Below are positions 52,863-62,934 of a stretch of DNA of 64,000 bases, one piece after another. Positions within the stretch are counted from its first letter, which is position 1. Each line of letters begins with the position of its first letter. The notes beneath the pieces were generated by a model. It saw only the letters and a program-made list of their open reading frames with translations, was not told the origin of the DNA and searched no databases. Position numbers and translations under genes: made by a program. This DNA is from CAIJXB01 sp964455905 (lineage in GTDB: Bacteria; Chlamydiota; Chlamydiia; Chlamydiales; Rhabdochlamydiaceae): NCBI GenBank assembly GCA_964455905.1, contig CAYVYN010000001.1, positions 248,001-312,000 of the forward strand. Direction: 5' to 3'.

Positions 52863-54110
52863 TTAAAAACCGTAAATAAACTCAATTTCGTACTGTTTAA
52901 ATCTTCTATCTGGTCCAATATTATGATCAAGTGTTGTAGCGTAATTCCACTGTTGCTGCACGTTGATGTTATTGGTTAACAAATAGTCTAATGTTATACA
53001 AAATCCTTTGAAGTTTCCATTTCCCATTGCTTGAGATTTTTCAGTAACAGGCGCTCCATTTCCATTAATATCATTTGTATAAAAGCCATTGTTGTTAACA
53101 TTGCCAAGACCAATTCCATTCATATCATAATCTGGAACGCATTGTGCTTGAATAATTTGATAATTTGCATCAAGAGCCCAATCACCTTTACGCTTCAACT
53201 CGCCAATATTAAATCCAATATAACTTCCCCAGTTTGCTTTTTCGTAATTAGATATTTTTAATTTACGAGCTCTGGAGTTGTAAAGAACTGCTGAATAAAG
53301 CGTTACCTGCTTTTGTAAAACAGCCGGGTAAAATTTGTACCCCAAAGTGAACTGAGAAACTAAAAAGTCATATAAATGTTGCTGTACTGGATTGTGTATA
53401 TTTCTAGTATCCCAATCAATTAAAGAATATTTCGTGTAAAGACCCGAACTAGCAATATTCATAAAACCAGTTTCGCCCACGTATCCATACTGACTTCTTT
53501 TCTCATTAATCACAAAAGTTCCTAAATGGAGGTAAAAATCACCTACACGATCAAAAGACTGGTCATACTTTGCAAGAATACCATCAAAAACAGAATTAAA
53601 CTGAAGCTTAGAATCAAAAATAGCACTAATTTTACGTCTACCTATCTCAAAATCTAAGTAAAAACTATCAGCATCAATTGCTCTAAGTCCAAAATAAGCT
53701 CTAGATAATTTAATCTTATTATTAGTTCCTGCAACAATTCCAGCGTCGTTATCAAATTCTAACTTAAAAGAAGCCCAAGACAAGTCAGCTCTATAGTCTA
53801 ACATAAGATTCGCAGCGACATCGTAAGTATTTGTTGGAAAAAGAGTGTTAGTACCTCTTTGAGATTGGCCATCTGTAGTTTCGCCTGTAGACTGAAATTC
53901 AGTTCTTACTTCTCCACTAATAGAGAGATTACCACCAATTTCTTTAACAGTAACCTGTCTTTTTGTATTAATCCACTCACGAAGAGCCTGAACATCTATT
54001 TCTTCTCTATCCCCATCTCTATCAATCGTATCTGCATGGAGAGCTGCAGAAAAAGCACACAGCGAAAAAAAGCTCACAGCCGCTGTAGTAAAAAATCTGA
54101 TCTGTTTCAT
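52863..54110 (-). CDS. Outer membrane porin-like beta-barrel protein
   Basis: A 415-residue protein with signal peptide (KQIRFFTTAAVSFFSLCAFS-A, then ALHA). A short acidic helical stretch follows (REEIDVQALREWIN). The body is made of alternating beta strands ending in YEIEFIYGF, the terminal aromatic signature of outer membrane barrels. The many paired strands with Asn/Asp-rich loops suggest 14-18 strands. It resembles the porin-like families of environmental chlamydiae and possibly the AaxA/OprB type, but I cannot decide. Single gene, ending at the strong bidirectional terminator. Confidence 0.65.
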   Translation of the reverse strand: MKQIRFFTTAAVSFFSLCAFSAALHADTIDRDGDREEIDVQALREWINTKRQVTVKEIGGNLSISGEVRTEFQSTGETTDGQSQRGTNTLFPTNTYDVAANLMLDYRADLSWASFKLEFDNDAGIVAGTNNKIKLSRAYFGLRAIDADSFYLDFEIGRRKISAIFDSKLQFNSVFDGILAKYDQSFDRVGDFYLHLGTFVINEKRSQYGYVGETGFMNIASSGLYTKYSLIDWDTRNIHNPVQQHLYDFLVSQFTLGYKFYPAVLQKQVTLYSAVLYNSRARKLKISNYEKANWGSYIGFNIGELKRKGDWALDANYQIIQAQCVPDYDMNGIGLGNVNNNGFYTNDINGNGAPVTEKSQAMGNGNFKGFCITLDYLLTNNINVQQQWNYATTLDHNIGPDRRFKQYEIEFIYGF

Positions 54111-54341
54111 AAAAAACCTTTTCCAATCTAAAAAAAACGAAATTCGAAAATAGTTATAGAAGTTTTCTCAATAAACTTCAAATGAAAAAGGACGCCTTGC
54201 ATAAATGACAGTACACACTGATTCTGTAAATATATTGCCTATAAATTCAACAAATTAAAAATGCTTTACAGAAAAAATTTATAAAGCCTTAAAAGCCAAA
54301 AATAATCTGGCAGAATCTGGCAATATACCAGGAAGGAGTCT

Positions 54342-54990
54342 ATGCCAGATATTGAAATGTTACGGTTGAAAACAAAACACTTTTATTAGTATGCGTACCT
54401 CACTGGCCGGGCCCTTTTTATCTAAATTCTAAAGGACCTACAGAGTATTTGTGAGAATAGGTTCTACAAATAGAGTAGCCAGCGTTCAATGGATAAGTTC
54501 TTTTAACCAAGAACGCTCTCCCTCCTCTTTTGATCAAGAACCCTGTATTGGGACATCAGAAAAAGACCTCAACATGCAAGAAATACACCTTTGTTTTAGG
54601 GAAACGAGTAAAAAAATAGACAGACACAAACTGATTACTTTAGGCATTTTAACTCCTTATGGGCAAAAGACAATACCATCGAAAGGCGGCATCATTTTAT
54701 TTAGAAAAGAACACATTCGTCAAAACTATTTTCCTCAGACTACAATTCGCTGCGCTCGGTTTTTAGGAAAAGACAAAACAGATTTTCTGGATCAAAGTGA
54801 TATGTCAAAATCTATTCTAGGATCTATGGAGGATGTTTTTACATTTATTAGACGCAATACAAGAATGGCGTCAAAAATTGAAAAAATTCAAAGAGAAGAC
54901 ATCGCAGAATATTCCCCTATTATTATAAGAGAAGTTTTAACAAATACTCTGGTTCACGCAGATTACTCGATCCAAGGAATGAACCCTTAA
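54342..54990 (+). pseudogene. Decayed COG2865-type (AlbA/HATPase) regulator gene
   Basis: The longest open piece (54451-54990) encodes VRIGSTNRVAS, LITLGILTPYG, KGGIILFRKEH, RCARFLGKDKTDFLD, and PIIIREVLTNTLVHADYSIQ, the familiar order of COG2865 'predicted transcriptional regulator' proteins that have an N-terminal AlbA_2 DNA-binding domain. Just upstream, TVENKTLLLVCVPHWPGPFY continues the homology in another frame (about 54363-54447), with another slip before it. The N-terminal half and the ATPase C-terminus are missing, the latter replaced by an early TAA. It is a dead fragment with at least two frameshifts. Confidence 0.65.
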
Positions 54991-57900
54991 AATCCAAAAC
55001 GTATCTGTCCACCATAGATGTGATTAGAGTAACCCCTTTGGAATTGTCCATCATAATAAAAGCCTAGAATAAATAGATCATTTAAAAGAGAACCGGATAC
55101 GTCTATCCCAGGAGAAACTAAACTTCTACTAGGAAAATAGCCAGTTACATCAAAGGGAGTATTTGTACCGGCAAATTCTGCTAGATACTCTGATCCCTTA
55201 ATACGAACCTCCCTCACCCAACTTATTTTAGGAGCAACTGTCCACTGACTTTTTCCAACGCAAAGACAACTAGAAAAGTGAATTCCAAGCTCATTACGAA
55301 GTAAAATAGCATTGCTTTTCTCTACATAAAGATTGAGTTGATCAGCCCCTCTTTCTTTAAAAGAATTTTCTTTTTGCGCAATATAATCAAAAGAGTTAAA
55401 CGGTCTGATTGTGAATCCCTTTATCCCCAAATTTATCCCAGTATCTAAATGGGAAAGAATCTGACTGCCTCTATGCTTATTATATGCCGTATATTTTCTA
55501 ATCGGCAAAAAGATATTTCTAAATTCATTAAAATTGTTTGAGCTACCAATTACAGATAAATTAGTGTAAGCGAACTTTCCTAAAGCAGAAAAATAAAGAC
55601 CTCCATACCCGCTTTTAATCGTTCCCGAACCCTGATTATCGTACCATTTTGTTTTAGAGCTTGTATAAGCGCCAAGGGCTCCCGCATAAAAATACTTGGA
55701 GAAGTGATAATCAGCCCCCAAAACAACTCCTGACATATTGCTGTGATATCCGACTTGAGGACTTTGAGCATATCTAGTGGAATCTTGACTCGAAGAATCG
55801 CCTATGCCATTTGTCCAAAAATGGATTGGTTTTGTCTCAAAAGAACATTTTTCTTCGTTGTTTTTTATGTTATAGCAAAACATTCTATCCATTTCTTTTT
55901 GCATACGAAAATCAAGTGCATCTTGCACAGCTACAGCATTCATTTCTTGACCTATTGTAATGGCTTTAAAAAGAGAGGGCTGCATTTGATTTAATAAATA
56001 AGAAATCTCTTCTTTAGAAAGTTTGGCTAACAAAGAAATCGGGAAATGTAAAGGCACTTTGTTTGATGAAATTATAGTATCCAATGCTTTTGCAACACTT
56101 TTTGCATTGCCCTCCAATCCAATAGACGATATGGGAAGATAAGTAATTTTAACGTTTGCAGAGTTCTCTTCATAAGAAACTGCACTTTTTATCCAAAGGG
56201 AGTTTGTGTTGATAGAAGAAAATGTCCCAACTCTATTTCCATAAGATAAAAAAGTATCCAAAGTATTCCCTGGAATAAATTCTGGCCCAAAATCAAAATC
56301 TAAAATAGCCCCCTGTTCTAAATCTAAATTTCCTATAACCGAAAGTAGAGAATTTTTTGTTCCGTCTAAAAAAATAGTTACGGTACTTCCATTTTCCAAT
56401 GTTAAATTTTCACAGGATATCTGTCCTATGGAATTTCCCACATAAATAGTGGAAGATGAAGAACCTGTAACTGAGCCATTTACAGTCATACTTCCACTTA
56501 AAGTACCGTTGTTTGTAATATTTCCATTAATTAAACTAGAAATATCTGCTCCATTTAAAACATAGTTTTTATCAATCGTCACTTTTCCAAAGCCGGTTCC
56601 CTTGCCAGAATAAAGAACAGCCCCAACATCTAACTTAAGAGTCCCTCCCTGAACAAGAGTAGGGCCTGTATAACTATTTGCTTTATTTGTTAAAACAAGT
56701 TTGCCTGTATTTTTTTTGGTTAATCCCGACTCTCCGCTAACGAGCCCGGAAGAGGTCAGAGTATAAGATGAAAGAACATCAAAAACTGCCGTTTTATTGA
56801 GAAGAACCGCATTTGAAAATGACACATTCCCTGCAATAGACAAAGTTCCGCCACTAAAAACAATTTGGCCCTTTCCTAAAGCTCCCTTATCCCAAGTATA
56901 AAAAGTACCCTCTTCGATAGTCAGTCCCGAATAGGAATTGCTAGAGTTTGTTGCGCTAAGCATCCCATTACCTTTTTTTATTAAAGACCCGCTTCCACTA
57001 ATAATTCCGTAAATAGTTATATAAGAAGAGTTATTAATTGTACTCGTTGAAGATCCAACAACAATATCTTGTGAAAGATCTATATCTCCTGTGAATTTTA
57101 AAGTACCACTATTTATTTCTATTTTTTCTGATTCACCTAAGCAATGAACATCCCCCACAGAAAGGATTCCTTCATTAATAGTTACTTTACATGCAATACC
57201 ATAAGAGAAACTATTATCTGTATTTGTTAAAATAAGCTCTCCACTTCCATTTTTGATTAAAGATCCATATCCTCTTATGGCACCTGCACAAGTGAGGCTA
57301 ATATTTTCTGGAACGTCAAAAATACCGTTCTGAGAAACACTTGAACTCGTAGATAAAACTATAGGATTAAAAATCGTTCCTGTTTCCCCAATTTGCAAAC
57401 TACCGCCTTCAAAACGAATTTCTTGAGAACCTAAAGCACTAATTTCTGTAACAGCAAAAACGCCGCCCTTCAAAAAAGTCTTAACGGAAAAACTATTAGA
57501 TGGGTTTGTTAAAGTAAAAGTACCCGCCCCACTTTTAATAAGCTGTGCGTAGTCTACCGAGGTAATAACTCCTGAATAAGTAACAAAACTACCTGAGGAG
57601 TTATCTAAAACAAGGTCTCCTTCATTAATTGAAACATTTCCAGTATACGTATAAGAAGAGGCTCCAGCGCTTAGAGTTAAACTTCCTTCACCTTTTTTTA
57701 TTAAAGACCCGCTTCCAGAAATAGGTCCGGGTAAAGAAGAATCTCCACTAATTTGAACAGTTAAAGATCCTTCCTCAATAAAAGTTCCTCCGGTATAAAC
57801 ACTATTTAAATTAGTTAAAGTAAGATTTCCAGAACCCGCCTTTTGCAACATTTTTCCACTAACCATTCCAGATAAGCTAACACTTTGTTCTCCTACAACA

Positions 57901-58967
57901 ATTTTACCCACCCCTGATTCACCACTTCCGCAACTAAAATTAAAAGCACTAGGGATTGTTTGGGCAGATGAAAAATTTAATTCTAAAATTCCGTTATCGG
58001 TAATCTGAATTGTTCCTGAGCCAGATGGGGGAGCTAATAAAGTCATAGTTCCTGCAATAATTTTAGTATTGCATAAGGTAGTTGCTCCAGAAAAAATTAC
58101 ATTCCCATTCAAAGTGAGTCCTGTAAGAGAATCTTGTCCATTAGGGTTATCTGTGTAGTTAATTCCAAGATAGCAACCGCTATTTGCCAGCTTAGCTATA
58201 AAAGATCCAGAAAGTACTAAAGATGTGTTTTGCGCAGCATTTATCGCAACAGATCCTAATGAATCTCCAGCCGTAATTGTATAGGGATTAGAAAGAGTAA
58301 TCGTTGACGAAGATCCTCCCTCTACAGCCGCAGTTAAAGAACTGCCTGGAATGGAAAATCTTACTTCTCTTTGAACTGATGCACTTTGTGAAAAAGGATA
58401 ATCCGTTCTGACTATAACATTTCCTGGGAACGTATTTTCTCCAAGAAAAATAAGTCCTTTATTAGAGCTACTATCGTCCGGAAAATACCCATTGCACTTA
58501 ACATCTAAAACTCCAAAACCAGTTGTAGAGTCTCTTTTAATTACCATAGACCCTCTTGTTCCACAACTTGAACCTGCATTACACCCTAAAGCCAATACCT
58601 CAAAAATTTTATTCGATGAATTGCCTTTTATAATATAAGCCCCTATAACATCTTCGTTCGAATTAATGCATGGATCGTCAGCATTTGTTACAATAATTGT
58701 TCCTGTAGGAGCTCCTGTACCTGTTGTAAGGTTATAACTTGTAAACGAGTTACTCAAAAGAAATGTAAGGTCAGAGCGATGATCGTCGTTGCCACGTATC
58801 CTTAAGCAATTTTTTCCACTAAAATCAGAAATACTATCATAAGTAACATCAGAGCCTTCATTTTCCACTTTGGGATCCGAACAAGACCCTTGGCATGACG
58901 AAGCATACGTCCCATAATTTAAACTAAGACAGTATAAAGAAAATAACATAAGGGTTTTCTTGTGCAT
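54987..58967 (-). CDS. Type V autotransporter with PATR repeats (not Pmp-type)
   Basis: Large surface protein of about 1,326 residues. The signal peptide is KKTLMLFSLYCLSLNYGTYA-SS. The passenger contains at least six autotransporter-associated beta-strand (PATR) repeats of the form GSLIKKGEGSLTLS...YTG...INEGDL, between about residues 370 and 790. The C-terminal ~280 residues are a transporter barrel starting near FWTNGIGDSSSQD and ending GGQIRFGF. The chlamydial Pmp motifs GGAI and FxxN are not seen, so this is a separate family. Cysteines cluster in the first 70 residues. AGGAG precedes tandem ATGs, and the second gives better spacing. Probably an adhesin or surface-shaping protein. Confidence 0.85.
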   Translation of the reverse strand: MHKKTLMLFSLYCLSLNYGTYASSCQGSCSDPKVENEGSDVTYDSISDFSGKNCLRIRGNDDHRSDLTFLLSNSFTSYNLTTGTGAPTGTIIVTNADDPCINSNEDVIGAYIIKGNSSNKIFEVLALGCNAGSSCGTRGSMVIKRDSTTGFGVLDVKCNGYFPDDSSSNKGLIFLGENTFPGNVIVRTDYPFSQSASVQREVRFSIPGSSLTAAVEGGSSSTITLSNPYTITAGDSLGSVAINAAQNTSLVLSGSFIAKLANSGCYLGINYTDNPNGQDSLTGLTLNGNVIFSGATTLCNTKIIAGTMTLLAPPSGSGTIQITDNGILELNFSSAQTIPSAFNFSCGSGESGVGKIVVGEQSVSLSGMVSGKMLQKAGSGNLTLTNLNSVYTGGTFIEEGSLTVQISGDSSLPGPISGSGSLIKKGEGSLTLSAGASSYTYTGNVSINEGDLVLDNSSGSFVTYSGVITSVDYAQLIKSGAGTFTLTNPSNSFSVKTFLKGGVFAVTEISALGSQEIRFEGGSLQIGETGTIFNPIVLSTSSSVSQNGIFDVPENISLTCAGAIRGYGSLIKNGSGELILTNTDNSFSYGIACKVTINEGILSVGDVHCLGESEKIEINSGTLKFTGDIDLSQDIVVGSSTSTINNSSYITIYGIISGSGSLIKKGNGMLSATNSSNSYSGLTIEEGTFYTWDKGALGKGQIVFSGGTLSIAGNVSFSNAVLLNKTAVFDVLSSYTLTSSGLVSGESGLTKKNTGKLVLTNKANSYTGPTLVQGGTLKLDVGAVLYSGKGTGFGKVTIDKNYVLNGADISSLINGNITNNGTLSGSMTVNGSVTGSSSSTIYVGNSIGQISCENLTLENGSTVTIFLDGTKNSLLSVIGNLDLEQGAILDFDFGPEFIPGNTLDTFLSYGNRVGTFSSINTNSLWIKSAVSYEENSANVKITYLPISSIGLEGNAKSVAKALDTIISSNKVPLHFPISLLAKLSKEEISYLLNQMQPSLFKAITIGQEMNAVAVQDALDFRMQKEMDRMFCYNIKNNEEKCSFETKPIHFWTNGIGDSSSQDSTRYAQSPQVGYHSNMSGVVLGADYHFSKYFYAGALGAYTSSKTKWYDNQGSGTIKSGYGGLYFSALGKFAYTNLSVIGSSNNFNEFRNIFLPIRKYTAYNKHRGSQILSHLDTGINLGIKGFTIRPFNSFDYIAQKENSFKERGADQLNLYVEKSNAILLRNELGIHFSSCLCVGKSQWTVAPKISWVREVRIKGSEYLAEFAGTNTPFDVTGYFPSRSLVSPGIDVSGSLLNDLFILGFYYDGQFQRGYSNHIYGGQIRFGF

Positions 58968-59171
58968 CATGCTCCTGAAAAAATAGTTCTTTTTTTTCTT
59001 ATTACATTTTGTTGGATTTTTTTATCTATTTTTTTAGAAGACGGAAAAATCGACGATTTGTGGAAATAAAAGCATTTTTGATTTCATGAAAAAAATTGAA
59101 ATAACAAATAAAAATCCAAGTGTTTTTACAAATAACACTTAAATCACTCATTCTTTAAATTCGATCGATGG

Positions 59172-59936
59172 TTAAAACCTAAAACCTAAAGCAGCAGAGA
59201 ATGCATATTCGTCTAAAAAGCTAGCCTCTAAATCTAAGAAAGGGCCCTTTTTCCCAGAAATCCCAAGACCAATAAACACGCCAAAAGGAGACACGTTTTG
59301 GATAGCAATTTCTTTATCTAAAGACTGTACCCCAATAAAGTCCAAAAAAAACTTAGAATACTTCACTCCAACATACGGAGTAAAATATGCAAAAGTCTGA
59401 GAAAAGCCAGCCCCAAGTTGCCACTGTCTTTCAACAGATTGAGAGCAAGATCCACTTAAGTGATCTTCTCCAAGTCGTAAAGAATCAATTCTAGGCCAGC
59501 CATAGAAATACTTAGCATCAAATCCTAATTTAATATCTCCCCAAAAAGCGCCTATAGCTCGAACCCCTATAAGGCCTCCAAAACTTTCTTTAGTACTCAA
59601 ATGTAAAGTTTGATCAAGGTAATTCGAAGAAAAGGAAGTTTTAGACACTCCTAACAATGAATATAGCTCAACTCGATCAGAAAAACCTAAAGATAACTCA
59701 GCACCATTTAACCTAGATGAAATAGAAGAATTTTGAAATGATGAGTTTGCTGTAACCCTGCGGCCTAAAACAAAATCTCCCTGATAATCGAGTTTCAGTG
59801 AAAAAATAGAATCTTCTTGAAGAAAAAAGTTTTCTCTTGGCATTTCAGGCAAAGCAGGACTTCCGTTATAAAGAGGAAATGCTAAACAAGGAAAACTACT
59901 CAGTAAAAAAAGAGAATTTCTCACAACGGACTTCAT
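59172..59936 (-). CDS. MOMP-like outer membrane protein
   Basis: A 254-residue barrel protein. The signal sequence (KSVVRNSLFLLSSFPCLA) is followed by FPLYNGSPALPE and then KLDYQGDFVLGRRV. This opening corresponds to the chlamydial MOMP pattern 'P-N-P-A-E-P...GYYGDYVFDR'. Strand-turn repeats follow and the protein ends in AALGFRF, with a terminal Phe. It is shorter than MOMP (about 390) and has few cysteines, like the MOMP-like families reported in Simkania-type chlamydiae. I use the ATG at 59936, which has AGGAG six bases upstream. The promoter noted at 59963-59991 lies within the longer reading frame, which supports the shorter form. Confidence 0.72.
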   Translation of the reverse strand: MKSVVRNSLFLLSSFPCLAFPLYNGSPALPEMPRENFFLQEDSIFSLKLDYQGDFVLGRRVTANSSFQNSSISSRLNGAELSLGFSDRVELYSLLGVSKTSFSSNYLDQTLHLSTKESFGGLIGVRAIGAFWGDIKLGFDAKYFYGWPRIDSLRLGEDHLSGSCSQSVERQWQLGAGFSQTFAYFTPYVGVKYSKFFLDFIGVQSLDKEIAIQNVSPFGVFIGLGISGKKGPFLDLEASFLDEYAFSAALGFRF

Positions 59937-59962
59937 ATTTTCTCCTAGGAAAAGAACAAAAA

Positions 59963-59991
59963 ACATTACCATGCCTCTATCGAAATTACAA
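59963..59991 (-). promoter_or_regulatory. Promoter of the MOMP-like gene
   Basis: On the minus strand TTGTAA (59991-59986) and TAATGT (59968-59963) with a 17-base spacer. Divergent from the thrS promoter 16 bases away. Confidence 0.55.
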
Positions 59992-60006
59992 CTCGATTTT
60001 TTACAT

Positions 60007-60035
60007 TTGTAATTTCTCAAGTATTTCGCTACACT
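60007..60035 (+). promoter_or_regulatory. Promoter of thrS
   Basis: TTGTAA at 60007 and TACACT at 60030 with a 17-base spacer, 26 bases before the thrS ATG. No T-box or operator-like leader is present. Confidence 0.6.
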
Positions 60036-60060
60036 CTGATCTAAAATTTTGAGGAAAAAA

Positions 60061-61986
60061 ATGAAAGTCTATGTAACAAATATAAAGCAAGACGTCGAGT
60101 TACCCGATGGAGCTTCAGCAAAAGAGCTCTCAGAAAAACTAAATTTACGAGCTCCCAATGAATCTCTAGCAGCAGAAATCAATGGAGCGATTAAAGATCT
60201 TTCTTCTCCTTTAACAGATAAAGACAAAGTAACACTTTTAAATTTCGAAGACCCCGAAGGCAAAGAAGTCTTCTGGCACACCTCTGCGCACGTTCTTGCT
60301 CAAGCCATTTTACGTCTTTGGCCTGATGCACAACCAACTATTGGCCCTCCTATTGACGGAGGCTTTTACTATGACTTTGCCGACCTAACAATTTCCGATG
60401 AAGATTTTGAAAAAATCGAAAAAGAAGCGCAAAAAATCATAGACGAAAACTACGCCACACAAAGAAAAGAGTTTTCTTCTAAAAAAGAAGCTTTGGAACG
60501 ATTTGCGCACAATAAATACAAAAAAGAATTAATTGAAGGTTTTGAAGGCTCTATCAGCGGATACCAACAAGGAGAGTTTTTTGATCTGTGTAGAGGACCT
60601 CATATTCCTAACCTAGGTAAAATTAAAGCTTTTAAAGTGTTAAAAACATCAGGAGCCTACTGGAAAGGCGACTCTACTAGAGAGATGCTTACAAGAGTTT
60701 ATGCGATTACATTCCCTGACAGAAAACAGCTAAAAGAACATCTTTTTATGCTAGAAGAAGCTAAAAAAAGAGACCACAAACTAATTGGACCTAAGCTTGG
60801 ATTATTTTCTTTAGAAGAACAGGCTCCTGGAATGCCTTTTATCCATCCGAAAGGAATGGTTGTTTGGAACAAACTCGTAGAATTTTGGAGAGATCTTCAT
60901 AAAGATGCTGACTATCTAGAAATTAAAACTCCACAGCTAATGAGCCAGCAACTTTGGGAAATGTCTGGTCACTGGAAGCATTACAGAGAAAACATGTACG
61001 CCTTTGGAATTGAAGATAGGCAGTTTGCTATTAAACCTATGAACTGTCCAGGCTGCATGCTTTATTTTAAAACACAGAACCATAGTTATAGAGAACTTCC
61101 TTTACGTGTTGCTGAATTAGGACATGTCCATAGACATGAAGCTTCAGGTGCTCTTAGTGGGCTTTTTCGAGTACGAAGTTTTCATCAAGATGATGCCCAC
61201 CTTTTTATGAAACCAGATGACATTAAAAGTGAAATTTTACGCGTTCTTGCTTTAGTAGAAAAAACATACTCTACATTTGGACTACCTTATAGACTTGAAT
61301 TATCTACAAGACCTGAGCAAAGTATTGGATCAGACGAAGACTGGGAAAGAGCTACAGAAGGACTAAAAGGGGCTTTGGACGAGTGGGGCCAACCTTATCG
61401 AATTAATGAAGGGGACGGCGCTTTTTATGGACCTAAAATTGATATCCATATTAGAGATGCTCTTGGCAGATCTTGGCAATGTGGAACCATCCAGTTAGAT
61501 ATGGCTCTTCCTGAAAAATTCCAGCTAGAATACATGGATAGCGACGGAACTCAAAAAAGACCTGTAATGATTCACAGGGCGATTTTTGGTTCTGTAGAGC
61601 GTTTTTTTGGTATTTTGATCGAGCACTTTGTGGGAAGATTCCCTCTTTGGTTAAGTCCTTTGCAGGTCCGCATTTTAACTGTTGCAGACAGGCATGCTGA
61701 ATATGCTGAAGAAGTTTGCAAAGAAATACAAAAAGCAAACCTTATTTGTGATGTCGATAGCTCTAGTGAGTCTATTAATAAAAAAGTACGAACAGCTCAA
61801 TTACTACAGGCTAACTACATTTTAACAGTAGGCGATAAAGAATCTGAAAATAAAACGATTGCTCTAAGAACAAGAGATAACGTTCTCCATGGAGAAATTT
61901 CTCTTGCTGAATTCATTCAAACTATTCAAAAAGAAAAAATTGAAAGATCGTTAACTTCTTATTTTTCTACAAAAACCAATTCATAA
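60061..61986 (+). CDS. thrS: Threonyl-tRNA synthetase
   Basis: Charges tRNA-Thr. The 641 residues match the full bacterial form. An N-terminal TGS domain (residues 1-62) is followed by the editing domain with HTSAHVLAQA and DLCRGPHIPN. The class II catalytic core contains MNCPGCMLYF (zinc ligand Cys), GHVHRHEASGALSGLFRVRS (motif 2) and RPVMIHRAIFGSVERF (motif 3). The C-terminal anticodon-binding domain starts around LSPLQVRILTV. GAGG precedes the ATG. An in-frame TTG four codons upstream is less likely. It is followed by parA and the pGP6-D-like gene, as in other chlamydiae. Confidence 0.97.
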   Translation: MKVYVTNIKQDVELPDGASAKELSEKLNLRAPNESLAAEINGAIKDLSSPLTDKDKVTLLNFEDPEGKEVFWHTSAHVLAQAILRLWPDAQPTIGPPIDGGFYYDFADLTISDEDFEKIEKEAQKIIDENYATQRKEFSSKKEALERFAHNKYKKELIEGFEGSISGYQQGEFFDLCRGPHIPNLGKIKAFKVLKTSGAYWKGDSTREMLTRVYAITFPDRKQLKEHLFMLEEAKKRDHKLIGPKLGLFSLEEQAPGMPFIHPKGMVVWNKLVEFWRDLHKDADYLEIKTPQLMSQQLWEMSGHWKHYRENMYAFGIEDRQFAIKPMNCPGCMLYFKTQNHSYRELPLRVAELGHVHRHEASGALSGLFRVRSFHQDDAHLFMKPDDIKSEILRVLALVEKTYSTFGLPYRLELSTRPEQSIGSDEDWERATEGLKGALDEWGQPYRINEGDGAFYGPKIDIHIRDALGRSWQCGTIQLDMALPEKFQLEYMDSDGTQKRPVMIHRAIFGSVERFFGILIEHFVGRFPLWLSPLQVRILTVADRHAEYAEEVCKEIQKANLICDVDSSSESINKKVRTAQLLQANYILTVGDKESENKTIALRTRDNVLHGEISLAEFIQTIQKEKIERSLTSYFSTKTNS

Positions 61987-62006
61987 AATGATATGAAAAT
62001 AAAAAG

Positions 62007-62028
62007 AAAGGGAGCATTTGCTCCCTTT
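62007..62028 (+). terminator. Terminator after thrS
   Basis: AAAGGGAGC (62007-62015) pairs with GCTCCCTTT (62020-62028) around ATTT. Confidence 0.75.
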
Positions 62029-62158
62029 CCTTTGCTATACACGTAACAATCTCCACTCACTTCGTCTTAAAATCAAATAAAAATATTTGCTAATTGCAAC
62101 ATCGTCAGACTCTATGATACCATGGCTATCTCAAGTAACTATTCAAAAGGAGCTCTTC

Positions 62159-62923
62159 ATGCAAAAAACACCCCATAGAATCGCTATTAGCAGTTTTAAG
62201 GGAGGAACGGCAAAGACATCCACGACTCTACATATTGGAGCCGCCTTAGCTAAATATCATAACCAAAAAGTTCTTCTCATCGACTTTGACGCTCAAGCAA
62301 ACCTAACTACTGGTCTTGGCTTTGACCCTGACTCTCATGAAAGTATGGCTAGTGTTTTACAAGGAGAAAAAAAAATTGAGGATGTGATTTTACCCACCTG
62401 TATTCCTAATCTCTTTCTCATTCCAGCAGATACATGGCTTGAACGAGTAGAAGTAACTGGCGTTTTAGCAGGAGACAGGTACTCTCATGAAAAACTTAAA
62501 GAAGCCTTAAAACCTCTTAATTTTGATACAATTATCATAGATACCCCTCCTTCTCTTTGCTGGCTTACAGAGTCCGCTCTTATAGCCTCTAATCATTCTC
62601 TTGTATGCGCTACTCCGGAATTTTATAGTGTCAAAGGCTTACAAAGGCTTTCTCTTTTTCTAGAAAACATAGCTCAAAGACACGGGCTTAGCGTTCTAGG
62701 AGTAGCTCTTTCTTTTTGGAATCCTAGAGGAAAAAGCAACAATGCTTTCTTAGAAGTCATTGAAGCGACTTTCCCCCAAAAAACACTAGACACCAAAATA
62801 CGAAGGGATGTATCGGTATCTGAATCATCTGTCTTTGGAAAGCCTGTTTTTGAAACAGCACCCAAGAGCAGAGCAGCGCAAGACTATATTGAACTTACCC
62901 AAGAACTCTTAACACGGATGTAA
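62159..62923 (+). CDS. parA: ParA/Soj-family ATPase (chlamydial pGP5-D-like)
   Basis: Deviant Walker A ATPase of 254 residues. FKGGTAKTSTTLH at residues 14-26 is the KGGTxKT loop, VLLIDFDAQANLTTGLG the switch I region, and TIIIDTPPSLCWLTE the Walker B strand. In Chlamydiales a chromosomal ParA next to thrS and a pGP6-D-like gene is conserved, related to plasmid proteins pGP5-D/pGP6-D. The start at 62159 has AAAGGAG seven bases upstream. The frame is open to 62087 without a site. The role is DNA partition or regulation rather than cell-division placement, and is uncertain. Confidence 0.88.
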   Translation: MQKTPHRIAISSFKGGTAKTSTTLHIGAALAKYHNQKVLLIDFDAQANLTTGLGFDPDSHESMASVLQGEKKIEDVILPTCIPNLFLIPADTWLERVEVTGVLAGDRYSHEKLKEALKPLNFDTIIIDTPPSLCWLTESALIASNHSLVCATPEFYSVKGLQRLSLFLENIAQRHGLSVLGVALSFWNPRGKSNNAFLEVIEATFPQKTLDTKIRRDVSVSESSVFGKPVFETAPKSRAAQDYIELTQELLTRM

Positions 62924-62934
62924 AACAGCTTTAC

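Noticed and set aside
54310..54340. TGGCA-type direct repeat resembling a second sigma-54 site
   Set aside because: The GG and GC elements are nine, not ten, bases apart and lead into a dead gene.
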